A DNA stretch of 35,867 bases from Blastocatellia bacterium (GTDB taxonomy: Bacteria > Acidobacteriota > Blastocatellia > Pyrinomonadales > Pyrinomonadaceae): assembly GCA_013697915.1 (NCBI GenBank), contig JACCVY010000013.1, positions 1 to 35,867 on the forward strand. Reading direction: 5' to 3'. The translations under genes were made by a program, and so were the position numbers. Below are positions 7,806 through 16,884 of the stretch, piece after piece; the stretch's first letter is position 1, and each line of letters starts with the position of its first letter. Under the pieces are notes generated by a model. The model worked only from the letters and a program-made list of their open reading frames with translations. It was not told the DNA's origin and did not search any database.

Positions 7806-9506
7806 TTAGTGATTGGCGCTGTATTCCTCAACGAACGTGACGCGATTTATCTCGTGCAGCGTGGAAACGCCGGCGAACACCTTTTTCAGCGCCGATTCGC
7901 GCAGGCTGGTCAAACCCTCAGCCTCGGCGGCGCGGCGCACTTCAGAACCGGGGCGGCGCTCAACGATCATTTCGCGGATGTTGTCAGAAAGATCCAGCAG
8001 TTCGTGAATTGCGGTGCGGCCACGATAGCCGGTGTGATTGCAGGCATCGCAACCGACATTCATGAAAAACACGGTGTCGCGATGATCCTCGGGTCTAAGT
8101 CCCGACTCAAGCAGCGAGTCGTCCTTGGCCTTATACTGGCGTTTGCAATATGGGCACAGCATGCGAATCAAACGCTGGGCGAGCACGCAGTTCAAACAAG
8201 ATACAAAGTTGTAAGGTTCGACACCCATGTTAAGGAAGCGTCCGATCACATCGATAACGTTGTTGGCGTGCACCGTTGTGAAAACCAGGTGACCCGTCAA
8301 CGCCGACTGAATAGCGATCTGCGCCGTCTCAGTATCGCGAATCTCTCCAACCATTATCTTGTCAGGATCGTGACGCAGGATGGAACGCAAACCGCGATCA
8401 AAAGTGAGTCCCTTTTTCTCGTTCACCGGAATCTGCGTGATCCCATGCAACTGGTACTCGACCGGATCCTCGATGGTAACGATCTTGTCTTCTTCGTTTC
8501 TGATCTCATTAAGTGCCGCGTAGAGAGTTGTGGTTTTGCCGGAACCGGTTGGACCGGTAACCAGCACCATGCCGTACGGCTCGGCAATGTAATGGCGAAA
8601 CTTTCTTAGGTCCTCTTCCGCAAAACCAACCACATCGAGGTTGAGGTTCTTAAACTCTTCGTTGATCTGTTCCTTATCGAGAATACGAATAACCGCGTCT
8701 TCGCCATGAATGGTTGGCATGATCGAGACGCGAAAGTCGACGTTGCGGCCTTTGTAACGCACCCGGAAGCGTCCGTCCTGCGGCACGCGACGCTCGGCAA
8801 TGTCCAGTTCCGACATGACCTTGATGCGCGAGATCAACGTCTGATGATAAGCAAGGTCGATCGGATCGACTTTGGCATAAAGCGCGCCGTCAATGCGGTA
8901 CTTGACCTGCACTTCCGTGTCGCGTGTTTCGATGTGAATGTCGGACGCACGCGATTCCATGGCGTTGTAAATTATTGTGTCGACCAGTTTGATAATCGGC
9001 GACATCTCGGAATCCGTCGCCAGCCGATCCAGATCCAGCACTTCTTCGCCGTGCTCTGTTTCTCGGACCAGGGAAATGCGAAAGCCCGAGGCTGCTTCCT
9101 GCAACACGCGCTGCGTGGCGTCGCCACGGCGCAGAATCAGTTCAATGCTGCCCGCGGTGGCGACGTACGGAACTATGCGCGCGCGCAAGGCGCCGGCGAT
9201 TTCGTCAATGCGTTCGAGATCGGTCGGGTCAGCCAGCGCCACGTGCAGACCTTTTTCGTCGCGTCGCAGCGGCAGAAACTGATATCGCACCATCAAGTCA
9301 ACCGGAATCTCATTGAAGATCGTATAGTCAATCGGTGAATCTTCCTCAGCCGGCAGCAGGTCGACAAACGGCAGTCGATAGCGACTGGCGATCTCTTTCG
9401 CCGCTTGCACTTCCGGTGGTTCGTGGTTGTCGCCGCCCTTTGATAGGTTGTGGCCGACGGTTGATTGCGGCTGAGTGACCGGAGGATTTTCAGTTAACTG
9501 CTTCAT
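7806..9506 (-). CDS. gspE: GspE/PilB-type secretion ATPase
   Basis: The product is 566 residues, full length for GspE/PilB. An N-terminal MshEN-like domain (about 35-150) is followed by the AAA core. Walker A is GPTGSGKT at residues 318-325, Walker B is KIMVGEIRD at 383-391, and the His box TGHLVFTTVHANN starts at about 404. A zinc-binding tetracysteine lies in the C-terminal part (C451, C454, C486, C489). It powers pseudopilus extension from the cytoplasmic side of the inner membrane. It lies between gspF and the secretin on the same strand. Confidence 0.95.
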   Translation of the reverse strand: MKQLTENPPVTQPQSTVGHNLSKGGDNHEPPEVQAAKEIASRYRLPFVDLLPAEEDSPIDYTIFNEIPVDLMVRYQFLPLRRDEKGLHVALADPTDLERIDEIAGALRARIVPYVATAGSIELILRRGDATQRVLQEAASGFRISLVRETEHGEEVLDLDRLATDSEMSPIIKLVDTIIYNAMESRASDIHIETRDTEVQVKYRIDGALYAKVDPIDLAYHQTLISRIKVMSELDIAERRVPQDGRFRVRYKGRNVDFRVSIMPTIHGEDAVIRILDKEQINEEFKNLNLDVVGFAEEDLRKFRHYIAEPYGMVLVTGPTGSGKTTTLYAALNEIRNEEDKIVTIEDPVEYQLHGITQIPVNEKKGLTFDRGLRSILRHDPDKIMVGEIRDTETAQIAIQSALTGHLVFTTVHANNVIDVIGRFLNMGVEPYNFVSCLNCVLAQRLIRMLCPYCKRQYKAKDDSLLESGLRPEDHRDTVFFMNVGCDACNHTGYRGRTAIHELLDLSDNIREMIVERRPGSEVRRAAEAEGLTSLRESALKKVFAGVSTLHEINRVTFVEEYSANH

Positions 9507-9541
9507 GAGAATTCGATACTGCGTGAAAACTACGCGCGAAA

Positions 9542-10783
9542 TTAATGGTGACCAGCCGCGCCGGCTCCGCTGGAGATCGACTGAATAATGGGCAGGTAAA
9601 TGGCCAGCAGAATGGTCACAACGATCCCACCCATAATCAACAGAATCGCAGGCTCAAGCGTGGTCGTCAACTGCTCAAGTCGTACTTCCGACTCAGCATC
9701 GTAAAAGACCGCCACTTCGTCGAGCATCTCGCGCAAACTGCCTGAACGCTCGCCAATTTCCACCATGTCGATAGCCAGCAGCGGCATCCAATCGGCGGAC
9801 TCCAAACTCTCTGTAAACGATCGGCCCTCGCGAATCATCGGTAGGATAGCGGAACTGCGACGGCGCAACGCGCGGTTCGTGATCGACTCGGCGGCGATCT
9901 CCCACGATTCCACCAGCGTGATGCCGCCTGCCAGCAAAGTCGCCAAAGAGCGTGTGGCCTGGGCCACCGACAATTGAACTATCAAGTTGCCGGCCAACGG
10001 AATTCTTAAGAGGAAGCTGTCGATTGCAAAACGGCCAGGCTCGGTACGCGACCAAAGAAAAAGAGCGATTGCGCTCCCGATAACAAGTGGTCCAAACCAA
10101 ATAATGTTACCCGCAAGTAGTTTTGAAAAGCCGAGCACGATCTGCGTCACAGTCGGCAGCTCAGTGCCGAAGCCGGCAAACAGATCCGACATGCGGGGCA
10201 CGACGTAAGTTGCCAGGAACGTAACCATGCCGCCGGACGCAACCAACAAGAAAAGTGGATAGGCCAGCGCGCCGCGAATCTTGCGTCGCAGCCCGACGTT
10301 GCGGCGCATGTAAGTAACGTAACGCTTTAGTACTTCATCAAGCGCGCCGGAACGTTCACCGGCGAGGATCGATGCTGTGTAGATTCTGGGAAAGATGCTG
10401 CCCTGTGCTGCAAACGCGGTCGACAGTGCCGCGCCACCGCGAATCTGTTCTTCAACATCGCCGAGCACCGCGCGAAGTCGCGCCGATGCCGCCCGCTTGC
10501 GCAGCATGGCGATGGCCTGAAGAATTGGGATGCCGGCCTTGACTAGTGCAGCTAGCTGTTGGTTGAACAACAGAAAGTCGTTTGCTTTAACTTTCGACTG
10601 ACCGCCGCGCCCGCCCAGTCGCGTCAGCGCCGTGACACCGCTTGTCTTGGGCGGCGTCACATTGAATACGCGGAAGCCTTCGCGTTCCAGGCGCGCGCGC
10701 GCTTCATTTACGCCCGGCGCTTCGACCGTTCGCGTTACCACCTCGCCCGCGGGCGTACCTAATCGACAAATAAACTCAGCCAT
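9542..10783 (-). CDS. gspF: GspF/PilC-type inner-membrane platform protein
   Basis: The product is 413 residues with two T2SSF domains (about 75-198 and 278-400). Each has the typical acidic-helix then transmembrane layout, and there are three transmembrane segments (about 175-195, 225-248, 380-402). The N-terminal part is the soluble region common to PilC/GspF. It is the first gene of the operon, 35 bases before gspE. It anchors the ATPase to the membrane platform. Confidence 0.95.
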   Translation of the reverse strand: MAEFICRLGTPAGEVVTRTVEAPGVNEARARLEREGFRVFNVTPPKTSGVTALTRLGGRGGQSKVKANDFLLFNQQLAALVKAGIPILQAIAMLRKRAASARLRAVLGDVEEQIRGGAALSTAFAAQGSIFPRIYTASILAGERSGALDEVLKRYVTYMRRNVGLRRKIRGALAYPLFLLVASGGMVTFLATYVVPRMSDLFAGFGTELPTVTQIVLGFSKLLAGNIIWFGPLVIGSAIALFLWSRTEPGRFAIDSFLLRIPLAGNLIVQLSVAQATRSLATLLAGGITLVESWEIAAESITNRALRRRSSAILPMIREGRSFTESLESADWMPLLAIDMVEIGERSGSLREMLDEVAVFYDAESEVRLEQLTTTLEPAILLIMGGIVVTILLAIYLPIIQSISSGAGAAGHH

Positions 10784-10816
10784 TGCTTAGTGAATTCCCG
10801 GAACAAAATAGCGCGG

Positions 10817-10850
10817 AAGTATAACATGCGCCGTCCCGATAACCGTTTGG
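10817..10850 (-). promoter_or_regulatory. possible promoter of the secretion operon
   Basis: On the minus strand a TGTTATACT element (TATACT at 10818-10823) lies about 35 bases ahead of the gspF start. It resembles a sigma-70 -10 box, but no good -35 is visible at 17-base spacing. Apart from this, 10784-11041 holds nothing I recognise. Confidence 0.3.
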
Positions 10851-11041
10851 CCCACTGGTCAGCTCTTAGTTCACGATGATGCCACTGAAAAGTTCCAATC
10901 GCCGGACCCGCAAATACTAGCAATGATGGAATTGATCTCTCCGAGAAAATCAGTTCGTTGAGTATCGTGGCCAGAGCGCGTAGCCTTGGGCAACACTACA
11001 TTGGTTTAATTTGCGGCTGATTTAATAAGCGAGGATAGTCC

Positions 11042-11830
11042 ATGAAGAAAAAGAAATCGTCGAGAACATTTTCAATTGGGTTATTGCTGGTCATAGCATC
11101 TACATTACTTATTGCGGCTACGATTGCAGGACGAGCGCAATACTCTGCTGCCATACAAGGTTCCGGAGCAGATTCGGCATTGCCTGTCGCGAACTACGAG
11201 GCGGCTGAACCAGTTGATCCAATCGAAAGGGCAAAGCGGCGTGCAAAAAACAATCGCTACGATCGCCAAAGCTCTGAAGTAATTAAAGAAGCTCCCTATC
11301 CGCTTGAGGCCATTTGGTCGAGCCATTGGTCGAGAGGCTTGCCGTCAATACCCGTGCTTCAGAGTGACGCAATCATAATTGGTGAAGTGGTTGACGCACA
11401 GGCGCATTTATCTAACGACAAGACCGGAGTTTATTCGGAGTTTGTCATTCGCCTTGAAGAGATTCTGAAGGAGAGTGACGGGAAACTGGCTATTAGCCTG
11501 GCTAACAGTCAGGTAATCTCCGCCGAGCGTTTCGGTGGAGCGGTTCGTTTCCCATCTGGAGTTGTTCAAAAATACAAAACTCAGTTCCAGGGTATGCCTA
11601 GGTCGGGGCGACGTTATCTGCTGTTTCTTAAGAAGCTTGATCAAGAAGGGGAATTCTCTTTATTGACAGGCTACGAATTGGGCGAACAAAAGGTTGTTCC
11701 ACTGGATGGCGGAAACAACGAAGGAAGCGAACGGCTACCATTCGAATTACATAGAGGTGCCGATGTCGCTTCTTTCCTCAGACTGGTGCAAGATGCGATC
11801 AAACGAACGAGATCGGATGCAGAGCAGTGA
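11042..11830 (+). CDS. secreted or membrane-anchored protein of unknown function
   Basis: The product is 262 residues. A lysine-rich start followed by a hydrophobic stretch (about residues 12-30) and an ALA-like site (GRAQY) suggests a signal peptide or anchor. The remainder is soluble, with about 105-225 containing beta-strand-like runs (IIIGEVVDAQAHL, EFVIRLEEILK, RRYLLFLKK) that resemble a small beta-sandwich. I do not recognise the family. AGGATA lies 6 bases before the ATG as a possible ribosome binding site. Its stop overlaps the GTG of the broken gene at 11827 (GTGA), so the two were probably co-transcribed. Confidence 0.72.
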   Translation: MKKKKSSRTFSIGLLLVIASTLLIAATIAGRAQYSAAIQGSGADSALPVANYEAAEPVDPIERAKRRAKNNRYDRQSSEVIKEAPYPLEAIWSSHWSRGLPSIPVLQSDAIIIGEVVDAQAHLSNDKTGVYSEFVIRLEEILKESDGKLAISLANSQVISAERFGGAVRFPSGVVQKYKTQFQGMPRSGRRYLLFLKKLDQEGEFSLLTGYELGEQKVVPLDGGNNEGSERLPFELHRGADVASFLRLVQDAIKRTRSDAEQ

Positions 11831-12519
11831 AATCTATTAGGGCGTACCGCTTCACTTGGCTCGGGAGCTTTATCCTCGGACTCCTTAATATCGGGGATAT
11901 TACTCGTTGCCGGGCGCCTTAGTGTAAACGCCGACGACATCCCACCCGCGAATTGTCCACCGACGGGCCCGGCGCAATGCCAAAACCCGCAAGTCACTAA
12001 TAAGCAACACGCTTGGCCCAAAGACGCTCACGTAACTGTAAATATTGATCCGTCCTTCAATGCGACACAAAATGCTGCTATACAACGAGCTTTCCAAAAT
12101 TGGCAGGGTGCAGGTTCCAGCGGCGTGACTTTTACTTTCACTTCGACAACGGAGCGGAACTATTTGGCAACTTTACAGCCCAGCCATCGCCGCCAGCGGG
12201 TATTGGACGCAATGGCTTTAACGCGCTTGCCGAATATGACAAGCAGGCGAATGGCGGTAATGGCGATGGCGAGATTGATCGTCGCGACGCGGTCTTTTCC
12301 GCTCTGAGGCTATGGCAAGACGAGAATCACGATGGAATCTCCGAGCCAACGGAATTACATACCCCGGCATCACTCAACGTCGATTCAATCTCTCTTGACT
12401 ACAAAGAGTCCAAGCGCATCGACCAATATGGGAATCAGTTTCGCTATCGCGCCAAGGTAGACGATGCGAATCATTCGCACGTGGGCCGTTGGGCCTGGGA
12501 TGTGTTTCTAACTCATTAG
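11827..12519 (+). pseudogene. broken secreted protein: protease-like N-terminus joined to EF-hand-like C-terminal module
   Basis: Three pieces can be read. GTG at 11827 opens a signal-peptide-like stretch (VKSIRAYRFTWLGSFILG) that meets a stop at 11921. The sequence continues in the +1 frame from about 11873 (ISGILLVAGRLSVNADDIPP... to [11 protein letters not shown] at about 12105), like the start of a secreted matrixin-type or unknown protein. At about 12140 the sense returns to the first frame with [11 protein letters not shown] and [21 protein letters not shown], a module I recall from many acidobacterial secreted proteins, ending YDVFL-like (WAWDVFLTH). Two frame changes and a missing middle indicate decay by deletion, unless there are sequence errors. 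Confidence 0.65.
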
Positions 12520-12548
12520 TGGGAGTGGGCGAGCGCTCAGGAAACCTT

Positions 12549-12575
12549 TAGGGCGGATCTGAGTTTCCGCCCTTT
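12549..12575 (+). terminator. probable terminator after the broken gene
   Basis: AGGGCGGA and TTCCGCCCT form an 8-bp stem with a short loop, followed by a weakly pyrimidine-rich stretch (TTCCGCTTT). It lies about 30 bases after the stop at 12519. Confidence 0.5.
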
Positions 12576-12791
12576 CCGCTTTACCAACCCAAAAGCCTGT
12601 CTTACAATGAATTTCAGTTGACACAGACTGGAATTGAAAGCAGCGCACGGCCACGTCTCCCACGTCCGTCCTTTCCGGATTAGATCCATAGTTGCAAGAC
12701 CTCGGGCATCAGTCTTCCCCGCCCCCGCATCTGTATTGCAGCCCCCTATCTGAGTCGGCGAACCCAACGTTGCAGATTTACGCGAGGTCTC

Positions 12792-13835
12792 ATGTACCTA
12801 CCGGCTGGACGCGTTACGAAACTGGTTCCACTTTCGCTGCTGGCACTTCTGCTTGTCATTTTCCCTGCTTCGTTGCGGGCCCAGGATAAGACTGAAGACA
12901 AACACGCAAGCGATGCGAGCACTGCGAAACCTGTCGAAACTCCGCCTGCTGAAGAACAGAAAGAGCAAAAACAAGGTCAGGAAATCGCCGGCCCGGTCAT
13001 TGTCAACACCGATTTGATCACGTTCACAGTGACCGTTACCGACACGTATGGCCGCTATGTTTCGGGTCTGGGGAAAAACGCCTTCACAGTAATGGATGAC
13101 AAAAAGCCTCAGGAGATAACTTACTTCAGCGATGACGATTCGCCGGTTTCAGTTGGAGTAATTTTTGACGTCTCGGGATCAATGGGCGGGGACAAGATCA
13201 GCCGGGCACGCGATGCGCTCTCAAAGTTTATCCAAACCAGCCACGATTCCGACGAATACTTTTTGATTGCCTTCAATTCTCGCGCGCAACTCTTGCTGGA
13301 CAAGACGCGTGACGGCAATGCAGTGCTCGATAAGCTCACCTTTGTGCAAACAAAAAACAATACTGCTCTCTACGATGCCTGCTACCTCGGCGTTGAAAAA
13401 GTGCAACGAGGCGCTCATCCGAAACGTGCGTTGCTGTTGATCAGCGACGGGCAGGACAACAATTCCCGCTATACATTTAACGAGCTGCGGCGGCTGCTTA
13501 AAGAATCGGATGTGACGCTGTATGGCATTGGAATTCTGAGCGGCAACGATGCCGGCAGCAGCCTGGGCATGGAAGGCCAGGGCATTCTCGACGAGTTGGC
13601 CGGCGTTTCCGGTGGCAAGGCTTTCTTTCCCCGCAGCGCCGCTGAGATGGATGACATCTTTGAGCAAATCGCGCTCGAGCTGCGCCATCAGTATTCGATT
13701 GGATACAAGCCTACTGATTTTGCCAATGATGGCCACTGGCACCGGATCAAGGTGAAGGTAACCCCGCCCCGCGGTTTGCCTCGCCTGTTTGTGCGGTCAA
13801 AAGAAGGCTATTACGCAATTCCCGGCTCTCGTTGA
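12792..13835 (+). CDS. secreted VWFA-domain protein (acidobacterial type)
   Basis: The product is 347 residues. A signal peptide (about 1-31, ending LRAQ) precedes a charged linker. An N-terminal beta-sandwich-like part (about 70-115, VNTDLITFTVTVTDTYGRYVSGL) leads to a von Willebrand A domain (about 117-300). The MIDAS metal site is DVSGS (about residues 122-126), with T at NNTALYDA and ISDGQDNN further on. The layout matches the 'VWFA-related' proteins expanded in Acidobacteria. They are exported and thought to bind ligands through the metal site; the ligand is unknown. The neighbour downstream is a paralogue. Confidence 0.9.
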   Translation: MYLPAGRVTKLVPLSLLALLLVIFPASLRAQDKTEDKHASDASTAKPVETPPAEEQKEQKQGQEIAGPVIVNTDLITFTVTVTDTYGRYVSGLGKNAFTVMDDKKPQEITYFSDDDSPVSVGVIFDVSGSMGGDKISRARDALSKFIQTSHDSDEYFLIAFNSRAQLLLDKTRDGNAVLDKLTFVQTKNNTALYDACYLGVEKVQRGAHPKRALLLISDGQDNNSRYTFNELRRLLKESDVTLYGIGILSGNDAGSSLGMEGQGILDELAGVSGGKAFFPRSAAEMDDIFEQIALELRHQYSIGYKPTDFANDGHWHRIKVKVTPPRGLPRLFVRSKEGYYAIPGSR

Positions 13836-14038
13836 TTGTCTTCTCCCGCGGGCTTCGGCAACTAATCAACTCTTCTCAAGCATCTTTCTTATCTGCGTGC
13901 AGCCACGGACCGGTTGCCCATTGGTGGGCTTCGAGCAATGGCGCTCGTCACTTCGCACCTGATTCGGGAAAGGTTAGACTGTTGCACGGCCGGCATATCC
14001 TTAGCTTTATTTATAGAGACTTTTATCCGGTTATATTA

Positions 14039-15370
14039 ATGATGAAACGAACAAGCGATCGATTCAGATTGATGTTGACAAGACTGAGACCGAGGCAGCT
14101 TGCTTTAGTTCTTGCGCTCGTTTTTGCGGCAACCTGTTTGGTGAATTCGACTTTTGTGCTGACCGCCAGAAGCCAGGATTCGCGTCCGCGCCGTAGCTCG
14201 GCGATTGCTCCACGCTCGCTTCCTACACCCACACCCACGCCTACGCCGATACCGGCGACACGGGCAACACAAACAGTAAGCCGTCCTACACCAACGCCGA
14301 CACCGGTTCCGAGAGCCACCCCGGTCGATCGGATCGCGCCCAGGCTGGGCGAGCCGCCGCCGGCGCCGATTCTTAAACCAAAACCAACGCCGACACCTCC
14401 TGAGCCAGAGATTGACGAGGGCAGCACCATCGTGGTGAACACGGAGCTGGTCACTCTGAACGTGCGCGTTATCGATCGAAACAATCGTCCCATCGACAAC
14501 GTGCGCCAAAATGAGTTTCACGTTTTCGAAGACGGCGTGCCGCAACCGATCGAGACCTTCAGCCGCGAGGAGGTGCCGATTAGTTATGGACTGGCGGTTG
14601 ACACCTCGGGCTCGCTGCGCTCGCAGTTGCAAGCTGTGATCGATGCGGGCAAGACCATCATCAACAGCAACAAGTCGGGCGACGAAACATTTCTGGTGCG
14701 CTTCATCAGCAGCGATAAAATTGAAACTGTGCAGGACTTTACGCCCAACAAAGATCTTTTGATGGACGGGCTGGACAGCCTTTACGTCGAAGGCGGGCAG
14801 ACCGCAATTATCGATGCGGTTTACCTTAGTTCTGAGCGCGTCGCTGAATATAAAAAGGGCGACGACAACGATCGGCGGCGACGGGCGTTAATCGTTATCA
14901 CAGATGGTGAAGATCGCAATAGTTTCTATAAAGAGCCGCAACTCTTTCAGCGTTTGCGCGAAGAAGACGTGCAAATCTATGTGATCGGTTTCGTCAACGA
15001 GCTTGACAAAGATGCCGGGTTCATCCGCAAGAGCCCGCGCGACAAAGCCGTTGCCTTGATCAATCGACTGGCAACCGAAACGGGCGGCCGCGCTTTTTTC
15101 CCGCAATCGCTTTCAGAGCTGCCGCAAATTGCGAACGAGATTGTGCGCGACCTGCGCACGCAGTATGTGCTCACTTATAATCCCACCAACAAATTGCGCG
15201 ATGGAACGTTTCGCGCAATTCGGGTAGCAGTCGATGATGCCTCAAGCCGTGACAAGCGAATCGCGCTGACGCGCAACGGACGAACCGTACCCAGGGGAGA
15301 GGCCCCAGCAAGAGTCCCGGCGACACGCACTCCAACCAAGCCCGCGGCCGGAATAAATAAGAAGCCTTGA
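14039..15370 (+). CDS. secreted VWFA-domain protein with Pro-Thr linker
   Basis: The product is 443 residues from the ATG at 14039. The frame stays open upstream to 13832, but this start sits just ahead of a good signal peptide (about 20-48). A Pro/Thr-rich linker (about 60-115, runs of PTPTP) follows, then VVNTELVTLNVRVIDRNNR and a von Willebrand A domain (about 180-370). The MIDAS is DTSGS, with GGQTAIIDA and ITDGEDRNS further on. It shares domain order with the preceding protein. The linker could span the cell wall or envelope. The last 25 residues are basic and proline-rich. Confidence 0.9.
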   Translation: MMKRTSDRFRLMLTRLRPRQLALVLALVFAATCLVNSTFVLTARSQDSRPRRSSAIAPRSLPTPTPTPTPIPATRATQTVSRPTPTPTPVPRATPVDRIAPRLGEPPPAPILKPKPTPTPPEPEIDEGSTIVVNTELVTLNVRVIDRNNRPIDNVRQNEFHVFEDGVPQPIETFSREEVPISYGLAVDTSGSLRSQLQAVIDAGKTIINSNKSGDETFLVRFISSDKIETVQDFTPNKDLLMDGLDSLYVEGGQTAIIDAVYLSSERVAEYKKGDDNDRRRRALIVITDGEDRNSFYKEPQLFQRLREEDVQIYVIGFVNELDKDAGFIRKSPRDKAVALINRLATETGGRAFFPQSLSELPQIANEIVRDLRTQYVLTYNPTNKLRDGTFRAIRVAVDDASSRDKRIALTRNGRTVPRGEAPARVPATRTPTKPAAGINKKP

Positions 15371-15425
15371 TAGGCGCACTCCGCTTAGCCGCAAAGCATT
15401 TATAACCTAAAGCCTATATAAGAAC

Positions 15426-15465
15426 GAGCGGAACGAGATTTCGAAATTTCGTTCCGCTCTAATAG
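15426..15465 (+). terminator. rho-independent terminator after the VWFA gene
   Basis: GAGCGGAACGA (15426-15436) pairs perfectly with TCGTTCCGCTC (15449-15459), with a further ATTT/AAAT pairing inside. TAATAGTTTTT follows. It lies about 55 bases after the stop at 15370. Confidence 0.75.
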
Positions 15466-15535
15466 TTTTTGCAGTTGATGTCTGTCGGTTTTGCACAAGA
15501 AGTAATGCGGCCAGTCCGGGCAGCGGCCGAATGAC

Positions 15536-15726
15536 AATAGCCCAGCAGTTCACTGCTGGGATGACGGGCGAAAATATTGTAGTCCGTGAGCGGACGGCTG
15601 AACGATTGTCCTTAGCATATCGACCCTTTTCAGACGTCCGCTCACGGACTTCGTCTCACATCTTCCCATCCCAGCGATAAATCGCTGGGCTATTTTCGGT
15701 CGTCCGCTAGCGCGGACTGAGACCGG
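15536..15726. repeat. dispersed repeat family C: nested palindromic element
   Basis: The outer arms are AATAGCCCAGCAG... at 15536 and ...CGCTGGGCTATT ending at 15694. Each outer arm is itself a hairpin (CCCAGCAGTTCACTGCTGGG and CCCAGCGATAAATCGCTGGG). Inside, GTCCGTGAGCGGACG pairs with CGTCCGCTCACGGAC. A separate hairpin (GTCCGCTAGCGCGGAC) follows at 15702-15717. No reading frame is plausible. The rest of 15371-15918 outside this element and the terminator holds nothing I recognise. Confidence 0.75.
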
Positions 15727-15918
15727 CAGTACTCTGGTGTACAAGGCAATGTCGGTCTACGAATATTTCTCTCCGGCAACGATCGGCACTTTGCAAATGC
15801 CGTTTCCTGGAATCTTAGGTGGTAACACCGCGTCAATATAACTCAACTCATAATTCGCCCGAATAGCATATAATGCCGCCGCTCTTGACAACCTTGGGCT
15901 CTTTGGAAGGAACTGCTG

Positions 15919-16764
15919 ATGCCTTGTGATCCCAATTTTCTCGGCCATATCAAGATGTTTGAACTTCTTAACGAGGGCGATCGAGTCGCGCTTGCCGCAG
16001 TCGTCGATGAGTTGACGGTTCCCGAAGGCCACACGCTTTTCCAGGCGGGCGACCCCGGCGACTCACTATTTATAGTCCGCAGCGGCGAGATAGAGCTCTT
16101 CATCAAAGACACAGCCGGCCAGAAGATTGTGCTTACCACCGCGCAGTCAGGAGATATGTTTGGCGAACTGGCCATGCTCGATACCGGGCCGCGCACCGCC
16201 ACGGCGCTGGCGCTTACGGAGAGTCAGGTGCTGGTGCTCGATCGCGGTGATCTGGTCCTGCTGTTTCAGCGACAGCCGGAAGCGGCGCTGCACATGCTGG
16301 CGGCCTTGAGCGGCCTGACGCGCAAGGCTGATGAGCTGCTGCGCACGCGGGTTTCGCGCAACGTCAATGAAGAGATGGAGGTCCATTCCACTGCACTACA
16401 GAAGATTGCCGACGGCATAGCGTGGTTCAGCGGCAGCATGCCGTTTCTTATGATTAACGGCGGCTGGTTTGTCATCTGGATTATCATCAACACGGTGCCC
16501 CTTGGCATTCCCGCCTTCGACCCTTATCCCTTTGGTCTTCTGACAATGATTGTTTCACTCGAAGCCATTTTCCTGTCGTGCTTCGTGCTGATCAGCCAGA
16601 ACCGGCAGGCTGAAAAGGACCGCGTGCGTTCGGACATTGAATACGAGGTAAATATTAAAGCCGAGTTGGAGGTCGCTCACCTTCACGAGAAGACCGACCG
16701 CATTTATGAAAACATGATGGCGCGATTTGAGAGGTTTGAGAAAATACTAAATTCCAACTCCTGA
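15919..16764 (+). CDS. cyclic-nucleotide-binding domain fused to DUF1003 membrane domain
   Basis: The product is 281 residues. Residues about 5-125 form a cNMP-binding domain with the phosphate-binding-cassette-like stretch FGELAMLDTGPRTATALA. Residues about 155-260 are DUF1003: two transmembrane helices (MPFLMINGGWFVIWIIINTV and LTMIVSLEAIFLSCFVLIS) followed by SQNRQAEKDRVRSDIEYEVNIKAELE, the family signature. A coiled tail follows. GGAAGGA precedes the ATG as ribosome binding site. The cNMP domain probably gates or regulates the membrane domain; DUF1003 function is unknown. Confidence 0.92.
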   Translation: MPCDPNFLGHIKMFELLNEGDRVALAAVVDELTVPEGHTLFQAGDPGDSLFIVRSGEIELFIKDTAGQKIVLTTAQSGDMFGELAMLDTGPRTATALALTESQVLVLDRGDLVLLFQRQPEAALHMLAALSGLTRKADELLRTRVSRNVNEEMEVHSTALQKIADGIAWFSGSMPFLMINGGWFVIWIIINTVPLGIPAFDPYPFGLLTMIVSLEAIFLSCFVLISQNRQAEKDRVRSDIEYEVNIKAELEVAHLHEKTDRIYENMMARFERFEKILNSNS

Positions 16765-16775
16765 GACAGAGGAGC

Positions 16776-16843
16776 GTCAAGCAAACTGAGTTTGCGGACG
16801 GCTCGTGAGGTCAACCGATATCGCAAACTAACAGTTTGCTTTA
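16776..16843. repeat. dispersed repeat family B, copy 2
   Basis: GCAAACTGAGTTTGCGG is followed about 25 bases later by CGCAAACTAACAGTTTGCTT. It is the same paired-palindrome design as 469-550. It lies just before the CNNM/CBS gene and would encode part of an N-terminal extension if translation began at 16792, which is why a later start is preferred. Confidence 0.75.
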
Positions 16844-16884
16844 CACAGTTGACGGCCAAGGTCCAAACGACCTGGCAGCAATCG

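Noticed and set aside
7785-8609. 274-residue open frame on the plus strand
   Set aside because: It is antisense to gspE, whose full-length domain and motif content is unambiguous, and its product resembles no protein.
12537-12767. Minus-strand 76-residue open frame between the broken gene and the VWFA gene
   Set aside because: Composition and length give no support, and it overlaps a terminator-like hairpin.
13832-14038. Longer N-terminus for the second VWFA protein
   Set aside because: The upstream codons give no signal peptide and begin inside the previous gene's stop region; the ATG at 14039 gives a good export signal.
14216-14330. Short tandem repeat in DNA near the second VWFA gene
   Set aside because: It is simply the codons of the Pro-Thr linker (PTPTP runs), in frame with the gene.
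16792-16884. ATG at 16792 as start of the CNNM-CBS gene
   Set aside because: Its first codons are within a family B repeat, and the family normally begins at the hydrophobic segment encoded from 16885.
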